64,000 nucleotides of DNA. Source: Maniola hyperantus (taxonomy: Eukaryota > Arthropoda > Insecta > Lepidoptera > Nymphalidae). The notes under the pieces were generated by a model that saw nothing but the letters and a program-made list of their open reading frames with translations, was not told where the DNA came from and made no database searches. This document shows positions 42,400-54,400 of the stretch, piece after piece (the stretch's first letter is position 1; each line of letters begins with the position of its first letter). Location: assembly GCF_902806685.2 (NCBI RefSeq), contig NC_048550.1:12257383-12321382 (forward strand), read 5' to 3'. The translations under genes and the position numbers were made by a program.

Positions 42400-42560
42400 T
42401 TATCGACTTCATCATCTCAACCCATCGCCGTCCTACTCATGAGAACGGTTCCTCACGATGTTTTCCTTCACCGTTAAAGCAAGTGGAATTTAAATGCTTA
42501 AAAGGCACAGCTCTGAAAATTAAGCTCCCCTCAACTAAGAACTAGGCTATCAGCCTATCA
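42400..42560 (-). repeat. SINE-2 fragment
   Basis: TCAACCCATCGCCG, TTCCTCACGATGTTTTCCTT, CACCGTTAAAGCAAGTG and AACTAGGCTATCAGCC; B box lost. Confidence 0.6.
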
Positions 42561-42596
42561 CTGCTGTACTGATCTTTTATAAAGAGTTAGGTAGTC

Positions 42597-42729
42597 TGCG
42601 ACAGGTTCAGATGGCATTCGGGGTATGAGGCCCCGCACACCACCTGCGCTCGTCTGCACCGGGTTAGCGGGGGGGCTGTGTGGGTATGCGGGGCGTTCCC
42701 TCCCCGATTGCTATCTCGACCTGTCGCGA
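42597..42729. repeat. FBK-E foldback, complete
   Basis: TGCGACAGGTTCAGATGGCA and TTGCTATCTCGACCTGTCGC are inverted around a GC-rich centre (GCACCGGGTTAGCGGGGGGG). Confidence 0.8.
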
Positions 42730-42861
42730 TCTATACCTACCTAACTCTTAATTAAAGATCAATACAGGTATAATGAAAACAAAATCTAGATGAGACTGAA
42801 CGGGCGAGCAGCGCGCTGTGGATGCCAGAGCTATTGTTAAGTATGATTTTATGAATTACAT

Positions 42862-43080
42862 ACTAGCTTATGCTCGCGACTTAGTCCGCGTGGACTACAC
42901 AAATTTCAAACCCCTATTTCACCCCCTTATGGGTTGAATTTTCAAAAATCCTTTCTTAGTGGATGCCTATGTCAAAATAGCTATCTGCATGACAAATTAC
43001 AGCCCTATCCGTCCAGTAGTATGAGCTGTGCGTTAATAGGTCAGTCAGTCAGTCACCTTTTCCTTTTATACATTTAGAAG
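42862..43080 (-). repeat. HEL-B element
   Basis: ACTAGCTTATGCTCGCGACT, CACCCCCTTATGGGTTGAAT, TAATAGGTCAGTCAGTCAGT. Confidence 0.8.
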
Positions 43081-43628
43081 ATTTATTGATAAATAATAAA
43101 TGATAAATTTATCAGGTATAGGTGCTAATTTTGTTGTATTTATGTGTACTCATAACCAAATTAGCACCAATGGTCGATGCTGATGATCTTTAAATTGACA
43201 GGAGCCTTAAATCTATCATTTGACTTTGCTCAGACTTAAGACAGTTGCATCTTTGTGGCCTTCAGTGGATTTGCTGTATCCCACCGCTGTCACCATGTAG
43301 TGAAACACGCATAGCTGATTCAATACTGATTTATTCAATACCCACATAATATAAGTCCTACAATAATTATACATTTTCATTCTACCTACATACACCACAA
43401 CATCACTGAATAATGTTAGGGTAAAGGAAAGGTATGGGAATAAGGGAGAAAATAAAAACTGGCTGGCGGTGGTATTATTTATTTGGTAGGATACATGATT
43501 ATGTTAACTAGTGACTGGATGGAACAATAGGAAATAATGGGAAATCTTAGGCATATATTAGACAACAGGGTCTGCAGCAGTGATGGAACAGAGGATTATC
43601 CAGATATTGCCTTATCACGTACCATTGT
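43081..43628. other. Gene-free stretch with an FBK-G scrap
   Basis: 43,205-43,240 has CATTTGACTTTGCTCAGACT, an FBK-G arm. Nothing else recognised. Confidence 0.4.
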
Positions 43629-43777
43629 ACAGTGCGACAAGACTCTCTTGGCACTTGAATGACATTGACAGGGGGGCGCTGTTGGAGAACAAAGGCTTAG
43701 AATATTCAGACAAGAACAAAGGAGACACTTGACGGCAACGTTAGTTCCGATTTTCGCCACGCGCCTTGTCGCACTGT
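43629..43777. repeat. 149-bp MITE with 13-bp inverted ends
   Basis: ACAGTGCGACAAG at the left and CTTGTCGCACTGT at the right are exact inverses. Internal GGCACTTGAATGACATTGAC and GGGGGGCGCTGTTGG. No protein. Confidence 0.75.
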
Positions 43778-43791
43778 ATGTGGTACTACAC

Positions 43792-44107
43792 CATCATCAA
43801 CATCATGATAAACGTATCGCTGGCTCACTACTGAAAACGGGTCTCCTCTTAGAATGAGAAGTAGGCCATAGTCCACCACGCAGGGCATGACAAACTTCAC
43901 ACACTATTGAGAACACTCTCAGGCAGGTTTTTTCACTCACCTTCTTTTTCCACCTCATTTTCTTTCACCACTAAAGCAAGCGATATATATTTTAATTGCT
44001 TAAAATACAAAATATAACCTTGGAAAAGTTAGAGGTGTGTGCCGGGGATCAAACCCCCGACCTCCCAAATAGAAGAAGAACCTCTTAATTACTAGGCTAT
44101 TACAGCT
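43792..44107 (-). repeat. SINE-2, diverged full copy
   Basis: CATCATCAACATCATGATAA tail, CGGGTCTCCTCTTAGAATGA, GGGGATCAAACCCCCGACCT (B box, minus) and TTACTAGGCTATTACAGC (A box). Confidence 0.75.
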
Positions 44108-44282
44108 ATATTATGTGATTACGATGGAAAGAAACTCCGGACAAAAGATAGTCTGTCATAGTAGTGCGTGCCGCAAAATTGAGAAACCCTATTGTCTGAT
44201 GGCTGATGGATGATTGAACATACACAGACAAACTTTATTGCACAGCAATGCAGCAAAAGAAATATGCTGTGCTGACTATTTA

Positions 44283-44428
44283 CTGAGGCTGAGATCTATA
44301 GAGTGCACTTTGACTTTGCTCAGATTTAAGATTGAGTTAAAATGAGACAGATTTATGTGAGAGATAAACACTCTGTCTTGTTTTAACTCTGTCTTAAGTC
44401 TAAGCAAGTCTATAGATTTCACCCTTAG
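44283..44428. repeat. FBK-G foldback
   Basis: TGAGGCTGAGATCTATAGAG at the left, TCTATAGATTTCACCCTTAG at the right; inner CAGATTTAAGATTGAGTTAA / TTAACTCTGTCTTAAGTCTA. Confidence 0.75.
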
Positions 44429-45383
44429 TGTCCTACTGTATAAAATCAATGCTGCTCTTAAGCTTTTCAGTATTCAACTGTATCAACTGAATTACTTAAA
44501 CTTATGCTAAACTAACAATGTCATTTTTTTACATTGAGTTTTACTACACAATCTAAAATTCTACTATGCAATTATGAGATAGTGTTTTCAGGACTTCATT
44601 ATTTAAGTAATTAAGTTCAGTGTCTTTCTTTTTCTAGACTTCTGAACTAATTTTATTTCTTCCACTAATATAAACTCTTCAAAATTAAATAATTCTTGCA
44701 TGATCCATATATAAGAACTGAAAGGAAATAAATGAACGAACTAATATTAGATATCCTTTGAATTAATTTATTTAATCAATATAAAAGTATTTTTTCTAAA
44801 TATATCAATCTGCCATCAGCTTTTTAGCCACAATCAGATTTTGGGTTTGTATATATTTAAAAAAGCTTTTCAAGGAACTTTTACATGAACAGAACCACAA
44901 CTCTTATATTTAGTCTTTATTTCATACAGTAAAAAATTACTCAGTATAGTAACTTCAGTCTGTATATTATAATTGTTACTTAAACATATGAGTAATTACT
45001 TATATTTATGGGAGAAAACTATGGCATGGAGAAAAAAGTCACAAGAATGTGGAATGGTGTTATGGCAGGTTTTCATTATGGTAACAAAACAATAAATAAT
45101 TACATCAACAAAACTAAAATTCTAGGAATTAACCATACATTTGCATGAATATTATTATTAGATTTACTTAATTGGCCTACAAAATTAAGAATATATCATT
45201 TGTTAGGCACGATTTACATAGGGACTGCGGATAAATTTATCTATCTTGCTAATACACCATAGCGGCTTATCATAAGGAAACCGCGCGTTTTACTGACGCG
45301 CCTTTGTAAACATTGCCTATTTTTAATACCTATCAAAATCGGTCATATAATAAATGAGTGCACGTAAAGACTACTAAACTTAC
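44429..45383. other. Presumed start of PKC intron 1, no repeat recognised
   Basis: Unusually free of the repeat families that fill the rest. It begins with the donor of the PKC exon (GTAAGT read on the minus strand at 45,383) and contains no recognisable exon. Confidence 0.5.
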
Positions 45384-45562
45384 CATATAAAGTCCTTGCA
45401 GTGAGAGCAGAACGTCGGCTGCTTGAAGAACCTCGGCATGAACTTGTGGTCCTTTACCAGGTAAATATTCTTCTTTTTCAGGGCACCTTTACGGCCTCGC
45501 AGCCGCATGCCCCCTTTCATATCACCACCACCATCATCACAATTATTCTCCTCGTCCGCCAT
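45384..45562 (-). CDS. Pkc53E: Conventional protein kinase C, first coding exon (partial gene)
   Basis: Encodes the first 59 codons (plus 2 nt) of a classical PKC, a Ca2+/diacylglycerol-dependent Ser/Thr kinase that acts at the plasma membrane. Residues 20-32 form a basic pseudosubstrate (RLRGRKGALKKKN) in which alanine replaces the phospho-acceptor, and residues 39-60 start the C1A zinc finger with H39-X12-C52-X2-C55 spacing. The start ATG sits in a strong context (CACCATGG). The exon ends at a consensus donor (G|GTAAGT, minus strand) after FCSHCKDFI, a position consistent with the family. The rest of the gene would lie at lower coordinates; no further exon was recognised in the 45 kb to the left edge. 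Which classical paralogue (Pkc53E or inaC type) cannot be settled from this exon. Confidence 0.9.
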
Positions 45563-46228
45563 GGTGAAACGCCCGCGATTAGACTCCGGCGGAGTCGGAA
45601 ATAATTATAATCTCACAATAAGTCGCCGAGATTCGCGATCCGAACGAACGAGCAGCCGTCCAGCCGTCCTCAGCCGAACGTCATCGCGCTTTGACAGATA
45701 TGCGAAATGCGAATCTTCGAATGTCTCAAATCTGTCACTGTCAGTTTAATTTTTTTGATTATTTGATTATTAATTTCCGAATGTAGCCATAAGTTTTATT
45801 GTTTGTAGTTTGGAATCGATTTTGCTTAAGATTAGACAGCTATTACAAAATCGGAAACTAAATAAATTATGGATAATTTAAGTTTTTTGCACTCTGCAAT
45901 ACCCTATTTACAAAATTGTTTAAAAATTTGTAAAATAATGAAGAAGTACTAGAATATTGAACGCATTTTTGTCGCAACCGCCATTGGTCCAACCACGGCT
46001 GTCGACGCGCTGGCAGCGACCAAACGTTTGTCATTTGCGAAATATGTCATTTCATTTTTGACGGGCGTGTTTTCGCAAGTGATCGTTATTTAAATTTTCT
46101 ACTTCAACAAATCGTTAAATAGATTTTAACTAAATTCAGTGTTTAAACACAAGTGAAATGTGATTTTTGCTGATTAAACTAAGGTTTTCTTTTAATACAC
46201 TTCGCCTGAACTCAAATCTTTGTTAAAA
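45563..46228. promoter_or_regulatory. Divergent promoter interval between PKC and RacGAP
   Basis: 666 bp separate the two start codons, so the 5' leaders and promoters of both genes must lie here unless there are upstream non-coding exons. It has no repeat family of this window. The PKC side is GC-richer. I see no clear TATA box, and the exact start sites cannot be read by eye. Confidence 0.55.
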
Positions 46229-46340
46229 ATGAGTACCGAAAATTCTGATTCAGGCGAAGCCCTAGTGCTCTCGATGGTGGCCCAATTTGATGATATAAAT
46301 CGTTTAAATAATGTTTTAAACGATGGAGCATCTGAAGAAT
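46229..46340 (+). CDS. tum: tum exon 1
   Basis: Codes MSTENSDSGEALVLSMVAQF and following residues to 37 plus one base; donor GTGAGT at 46,341. The N terminus that binds the kinesin-6 partner in relatives begins here. Confidence 0.9.
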
Positions 46341-47452
46341 GTGAGTAAAACCTAAATTACCTACTTATTCTTTGTTGGCGGTGAGATTGGCGGTAAATGT
46401 GAATGACTCCTACTTTTTGTTTACCTACCTCTTTCTTTTCAATGATTTTGATGTGATGCGCATTATTTGCCTACCTGAGTTAGTTATCTACGTACTCCAA
46501 ACGTTATAATGGGCCTTATTTTAACATATTGTTGTGAAAAATATTGACAAATTCAATCTGTGCAAATTACTCCAATCAGGTGTCCTATGACATAGCATTG
46601 ACTGCATCAACATTTTCTTATACAATGTGTGGTATTTGTTAATTTATTTGTGACTAGATTATGCTTGCGACTTTGTCCGCGTGGACTACACAAATTACAA
46701 ACCCCTATTTCACCCCCTTAGGGATTGAATTTTCAAAACTCCTTTCTTAGCGGATGCCTACGTTATAATAGCTATCAGCATGCCAAATTTCAGCCTGATC
46801 CGTCCAGTAGTTTGAGCTGTGCGTTAATAGATCAGTCGGTCAGTCAGTCAGTCAGTCACTTGTTCCTTTTATATATTTAGACTTGATCACTCAGACTCAA
46901 AGCATAGCTAGCGTAGGAGAACTAGAGTAACCAACATAGCTTAACGGGTTGCGAAGCTGAAGTGGCAATGGGCAGGCCACATAATTCGGAAAACCGCTGG
47001 AATGGCGACTTCGCACCTATTGGTTGATGATGATAATGCTGGTTTGTTAACCACTCTTCTGAAACTATCAATATGAGTATTTTGCGTGATAAGTTCTGCC
47101 CATTAGTGAATCAGAGGATCCTTCTCCATAATGCAATGTATGGAATATTATGTATAAACAATTTTGTTAATATCCAACAGGTTTCCTAGCATTCCTCAAG
47201 CAAATGGAATGGGTGCGTACCCAGTGGGCAGCAGCGGAGGCGGAGAATGTTCGCCTCCAGGGAGAATTGGACGAAGCTCTGAGGACTTTGTCCAAATGGG
47301 AGAACAAATTTGCCCATGTCCGCAAACTGCTGGATGGAGAGAAGAGAGAAAGGAATATTGTGTTAAAGAAGTATAATGATTTGGTAAGTTTCATTTGATT
47401 TTAGAGTTCCGTACCTCAAAAGGAAAAATGGAACCCTTATAGGATCACTTTG

Positions 47453-47517
<65 letters not shown>

Positions 47518-48464
47518 GGTCGGTCTGTCAAGAAATCTACAGGGTACCTCTCTACCTCTAGAATCATGAAATTTGACAGGTAGGTGGGTCTTATAGCAGA
47601 CATTCGGGGAAAAATCTGAAAACCGTGAATTTGTGGTTACATCACACAAAACAAAAATTGTGGTCATGAACTTATAATTAGTATTTTCAGTTTTCGAAGT
47701 TAGATAACTATATCAAGTGGGGTATCATAATATGAAACGTATTCACCTGTGCATTCTAAAACATGGTTTTTGAATTATCGTGCAAAATGTCGAAAAAATA
47801 CGACTGTAGTACGGAACCCTCGTTGCGCGAGCCTGACTCGCACTTTTTCGGTTTTTTTTATGAGCCTGATTCACTAGCTGATGCTGAAGTTTTTGAATAT
47901 CTTGTGGACACTTATTGGTGTCTAGGATAAACAGTAGCCTATGTCAATCTCCGGCTTTTTAACTATACCTTTCAAAAGTCACGTCAATCTGTGGCCCTGT
48001 TGCAGTGTGATTGAAGAAGAAACCAATATGCTTACCAACAAACAAACACTTTCACATTTACAATAATATGGTTAGTAATATAACAGCTGTACTCAGAGTC
48101 GCTTAATCGTTACTTAAGATTGAGTTAAACGAGACAGAGCCTATCTCTTATAAATCTGTCTCATTTTAACTCAATCTTAAATAAAGATTAGCAACTCTGA
48201 TTGCGGCTGTAAATCCCGCAAATTGCTAATGCGCGTGGCCGCCATTTTATTGACGTCAGCATTAGACTGAAGTTTAGAGCAACCAGTACAATTTTTTTTT
48301 GCTGATGGTCTATTTTTATTTCGGCTGACGTCAAAATGACGTCATTTCGATGTTAATGAAACATGGTTCCAGCGCAATAGCAATTTGCGGGACTTATATA
48401 CGTAGTGATTCACAACCCATTTTTAACCGACTTCAAAAAAAGGAGGAGGTTCTCAATTCGTCGG

Positions 48465-48499
<35 letters not shown>

Positions 48500-51400
48500 T
48501 TTTTATGTATGTTCCCCGATTACGCGAAAACGCCTGGACCGATTTTGAAAATTCTTTTTTTGTTTGAAAGGGTATACTTCAAAGTTGGTCCCATTTCAAT
48601 TTGGTGAAGATCTGATGAACATCTTCGAAGATAGATACTGGAACTCCTCAACGGATAAGAGTAAATTGCTCGCGATCAGTGTAATAGCTTAGTAAACAGT
48701 AGATTTTTAACCAGTCATAGCATAATTCCATGGAGCCACTAAAAATTGTGAAATAAAAAATTTTTACAAAAAAAATAAAAACCGACTTCGTTACACAAAC
48801 ACTAAAAATTGAAAAATAATTTAATTTATTACCGAATATATTATGTATACAAGAGTTAATATAGTTGCATAATAATATTTTTTGGGGTCGGTGCCAATGA
48901 GGTGCCATTGTGGAGTCCCATAAAAATATGAAGTCTAGACGATTCGCGCAGCTAAAGCTGATTGGCACCGGCACCAAAAAGTATTATAATGGAACTATAT
49001 TAACTCTTGTATACATAATATATTCGGTAATAAATTAAATTATTTTTCAATTTTTAGTGTTTGTGTAACGAAGTCGGTTTTTATTTTTTTTGTAAAAATT
49101 TTTACAAATCTTATTGAACTTTCCACAGAGTAAGCTATTAGACATGGCAAGGGATTTGCTCTTCAATGACAACCGAGCCAAACTCAACAATGAAACACTA
49201 CAGAAGCTTGCGTTTCTCAATGGCACAGCGCAGCATGATGCCAAAATAACAGGAGCCCCAGAGCTTAATTCTACTGGTAAGATTCCATTTTTATTAATAC
49301 ACTAGCTGACGCCCGCGACTTCGTCCATGTGGATTTAGGTTTTTAACAATCCCGTGGGAACTCTTTGGTTTTCTTGAATAAAAAGTAGCCTATGTCTTTG
49401 ACAATACCCAATTAAAAATCACGTCAATCCGATACTCCGTTGCGACGTGATTGAAGGACAAACCAATAAGCAAACACACTTTCACATTTATAATAAGGGA
49501 ACTGATTATTATATTTAAGATATTTGCATGCCACCTTGGCGTGGTACAGCTAGACCAATGTATTGTTATGTGTTTATACCTGTTTGTATACCTGTATCAG
49601 CAAATAAATAAAATTGAATTGAATTGAATTCTTATGTGCTTCTCCATACAAATGTATATGCCTAATATTATATTCTTTGCTGTTCTAGATCTATAACTTA
49701 GCCATATACATATAGATTTATCTCTCAATACAATACGATATGATATTTGCCTAGGTCAAAAATACATTATTTCTGTGATTATTTAATTTAATTTATTAAA
49801 TAGAGGGGTCAATCCACACCCTTTGTTAGTTTTATGTGTAATAACCATTTTAAATTATCGATTAAACTAAAAAGGTAACGTCACATGCTAGTATGTCATA
49901 GAAGCTTGCATACTAAGCGCATGTTTTGACGTTTGATAAAAAGATACTGATTTGACTAGTTGTGTAGTGTAGTAGCTCGCTTCGGCGGTGTCCTAGTGTC
50001 AGCCACTCATCCTTAAGATCTCTAAGAGATCAATATAGCATTACACCATCACCCTATACATTACACAAACTGTAAATAGTTTGTGTAATGTATAGGTTTA
50101 TAGTGGAACACACCACTATAAAATATGCTTGCATGCGCCGTGCTATTTCATGAGGGGAACGCACCTCTCCTAAACGTATGATTGCATACATTGCGCCGTG
50201 CATTGAATGATGACGCGTAATGGCACGTCTAAATCTATTGCTACCCCTTTCATAATGTTGCTTGCGGAAAAGGATAGCACTAGATTTAGACCTGTTAATT
50301 TAGTTAAATAATTTCGAGGTTGTGTATAAGAGAATCGGCTGCATTACTTGTAAGTAATACAAGAAGTAGGTAAGAAATGTAACTTTGGTTTAACACAATA
50401 TTTTATCCACAGGGACTCTGTTATCTGAGATGTCGTATTCTCGTTCAGAAGACGATCTGGATATATCGCTAGCATCAACACGAAGGTCTTGGGTGCAGCG
50501 CGGCCAGTGGAACACCAGAGAGAAACCCCCTTCCAGCAAGAAACGACGCTCTTCCACTAACTCTTCTGCTACTAAGGTATATACATTCTTTAGACACACA
50601 TTGCATCCCATGCATTCCAGCTGCGAGCTGGAGAGCCCCTCCCCCCAACCTCCATCTCAACCCCTCGAATGGTGAATGGTGTAATACCTGTGGCCATTAA
50701 CTTCGATTTGTGTTGCCGCAGACGGTGGAGCTGCAGGGCGGCAAGGTGCTGGCCACCGCCACCACCACGCTGACGCTGGAGCGCGCGCCCGCCGCGCACG
50801 ACCTCAAGCCCCCGCAGAACTTCGTAAGTTCATTCCTACACTTTTTTTTCCTACACTTTTTTTTTAAAAGAAAGAATATTAGCCATGTTAAATGACTAAT
50901 ACCCCTTTCCACTCCAACTTAGCGTCAGGCTTGTGCTAGGAGTAGATACGACAATAGTGCAACGGGCGGGATTTGAACCGTCAACCTTTCGGTTTTCAGT
51001 CCACTCCTTTACCGGTTGAGCTATTGAGGCTTTAATTTACAGAGGTTTTATACCATTGACTTATATGTATACTATGTATACTAGCTGATGCCCCCGACTT
51101 CGTATGGATTAGGTTTCTAAAATCCCGTGGAAACTGTTTAATTTTTCGGGATAAAATGTAGCCTATGTCACTTTCCGGCCTTTGACTATACCCATGCAAA
51201 AAATCACGTCAATCCGTTGCTCTGTTGCGACGTGATTGAAGGACAAACCAACAAACAAACACAATTTTGCATTTATAATAGGGGTAGTGATTGTTATATG
51301 TATAACGGTACATGCTGTATTCACCGTTATAACCACAGATATAACTACAAATATGCAACTAGCCCTCTCGCTCAAACAAAGGTACTCGTGGAATGTTATT

Positions 51401-54400
51401 CCTTCTATTTTACGTTCTCTTCGGAAATTGTAGCTTCTATACTGCAACCCACCATTGTACAATAACTTCAAAAACAACGAAACCAATCAATTATTTCTTT
51501 TAAATACTTGAGTTAACATAACCTCACTTCATGTTGTACAAAATACATTTTGACAAACAAAAAAGTGGCCATGGTGATAAGAACAAGAAATAATCATTTC
51601 GTCACGTTCAATAAGACTTAAGTGCATTTAGCTATCTCGCTCTAATCTTACGGTTAGAGCGAGATAGCTAAATAGGGTCACAGTTGGGCTACTTCTACAG
51701 GTATTTGTTCTGAGGTTATAACTAACTGACTACACACTAACAGTAGTAGCTGTTTCAGCAACCGATATCAGAGAGCAGCGATGAGGGTCCACCGGCGCGC
51801 AAGGCCGCGACGCGTAACTCTCCGCGCGCCCAGCCAGCTCCCGCAGTGCCTTCCGCACCGCCCATCACTGGTATGTATATTCCTACAAAATGACTTCTCA
51901 CGCGCCATTTTAACTCTATGGGTCAACTGTCATATCAGTAATCATCAGTACTATCACCTGTCTTCGTTTTTGCCAGCGTTCTGGTTACACCCTGTATAAT
52001 CAACAATTATTGAATGGCACGGGATATGCGCATTAGACAATGCTAGGTATTTATTTGGGTACTTTTGTTCAGAATCGGAAAGTGCCTCGGACACACCCCG
52101 CATGCCGCCGCAAAGGACCCCGTCGGTGGTGTCCGCAGCTTACGGCGGCTCGCCGAGAGTGCGGCCGCGCCAGCACAACTTCGTCGCCAAGAACTTCTAC
52201 AAGCGGGAGACGTGCGGTCCGTGCGGGAAGACGTGAGTTTGGACAGTTATTATCCAAGTTCCAACTTTACCTTGACTTGACCCGCTTAACCTGACCTAAC
52301 CTTATTAAATACTAGCTTATGCTCGCGACTTTGCCCGCGTGGAATACATAAATTTTAAACCCCTATTTCACCCTATTAGGGGTTGAATTTTGAAAAATTC
52401 ATTCTTAGCGGATGCCTACGTCATAATAACTATCTGCATGCCAAATTTCAGCCAGATCCGTCCAGTAGTTTGAGCTGTGCATTGATAGATCAGTCAGTCA
52501 CCTTTTCCTTTTATATATTTAAAGAAGACTCTTTTGACATAAGTTAAAGTTTTTTTTATTACGATAATCCACATAAGATAGTTAGTATTATAAATGCAAA
52601 AGTGTGTCTGTCTGCTAGCTTTTCATGACCCACCCGTTCAACCGATTTTTACAAAATTTGGTACAGAGATTTCTTGTATTCCGGGGAAGGGCATAGACTA
52701 CTTTTATCCCGGAAAATCAAAGAGTTTAATTGGGATTTGTAAAAAACCTAAATATACGCTTACGAAGTCGCGGGCATTATCCAGTATTTAATCGTAAGAA
52801 TTGTGTATTGCAGTATAAACTTTGCGAAAGTGGGTGTAAAGTGCGAACACTGCCGTGCGCAGGCTCACCCAGAGTGCCGCGCCCTGCTGCCGCTGCCCTG
52901 CGTGCCGCCCGGGAAACTGAGCGCCAAGGTAACCCACTGGGTGCAATTGAGTATTTAACTCCATTTTAATTATTACTTTATTATAAACTAGGATAAAAAT
53001 AATGTCGTAAACTGAAAAAAACTAATTGATAAAGTAATTGATTAATTTTTTCATCCACTGGCAGAAATATTTATTTGTATCACAAGGAACCAAAATGATA
53101 TTTTGTCTCCCCCCCATTTGCTATCTCGACTTACCGCGATCTTCCCTCATGCCTCCTGGTAAAATAAATATAACATTTAAAGTAGTTCCACTCGGTGAAA
53201 TACATGTATTTAACCACACAGAGTGAAACTTGTTCATGTAACTCAGTACTGGGTGAAAACTTTCTCCCTACTGGGTGTTCATGCTGTCTGGGTGTTGATT
53301 TCAAGTCATTCCTCTGTGTGAATTACATCTATACACCCATTTTGAAATATCAACTCTTGACGAAACTTGGAGTATATAATAGTATTTCTGGACTCTAACG
53401 TGTTCTAGTGAAATCATTTTCAAATATTGGCTCAAATATCTCCGTTTATATTGTAGCAAGAGGGTTGCATAGCGGACTTCGCGCCAACCACTCCGCCAAT
53501 GGTGCCAGCCTTGCTCGTACACTGCATCAACGAAGTGGAGAAACGTGGCTTGTCGGAAAAGGGCATCTACCGCCTCTGCGCCGTTGATAAGGAAGTCAAA
53601 CGACTCAAGGTAAACTTAGAGCTAGATAAGACTAGCTAGCCCGAAAATGTTTTCAAAAAACATTCGAAATCCAATTAGAAAACAGTTTCGTTTGTGATTG
53701 GTTGCCGACTCAAAATGGTTAGCGCGCACTGAGATTTTTTGTCTCTATCATTTGTATGGGATTACGTAACAGAGATCGCTATACTAACTTCTTTGCGCGG
53801 ATGGAGTAGATATAGTTGCTAAAAACATTGACAGTCATTGTTTCAAAAACGATTCGAATCAGAGATAATGATTTTAAAATATTTTTTACAGAAGGTATTC
53901 TGAAATTACCTATATCTTTTTTTTTTTGATTTAAGTACTGCCTTTTGTGTTAGTAATTGGATTTCAGAAAGAAAACTTTTTTTTAATTCACTAGGAGCGT
54001 TTCCTCCGTGGCTGCGGCTCACCGCAGCTTTCAAACGAAGACATCCACGTGATCTGCGGCTGTATCAAGGACTTCTTGCGCTCTTTACGAGAACCGCTTA
54101 TCACGCTTGCGCTGTGGGGCGACTTTATGCACGCGGCTACTCTGTGCGAGCCCTCTGACGCCACAGCCGCCATAGTACAGGCCGTCAGCGAACTGCCACA
54201 GCCTAACAGAGACACCCTGGCCTTCCTGCTGCTACATCTGCAGAAGTAAGTTTTACCAGTCTAAAGTATTTCATTCAGTGAAAATGTTGAGGGTCGTTTA
54301 GCGAAATACCTTGACTTGATGCAGCGGATGCGTTGAACACGACTCTCAGTTTTGTAGTTAAACTCTTAAACACTGGAGAACCCACATGATGAGATTTGAA

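Noticed and set aside
43629..44107. Minus-strand 64-aa frame as a small gene
   Set aside because: It straddles a MITE and a SINE-2.
47164..47398. Other frames over tum exon 2 (70-75 aa)
   Set aside because: Only the frame coding the coiled coil fits the splice phases and the family.
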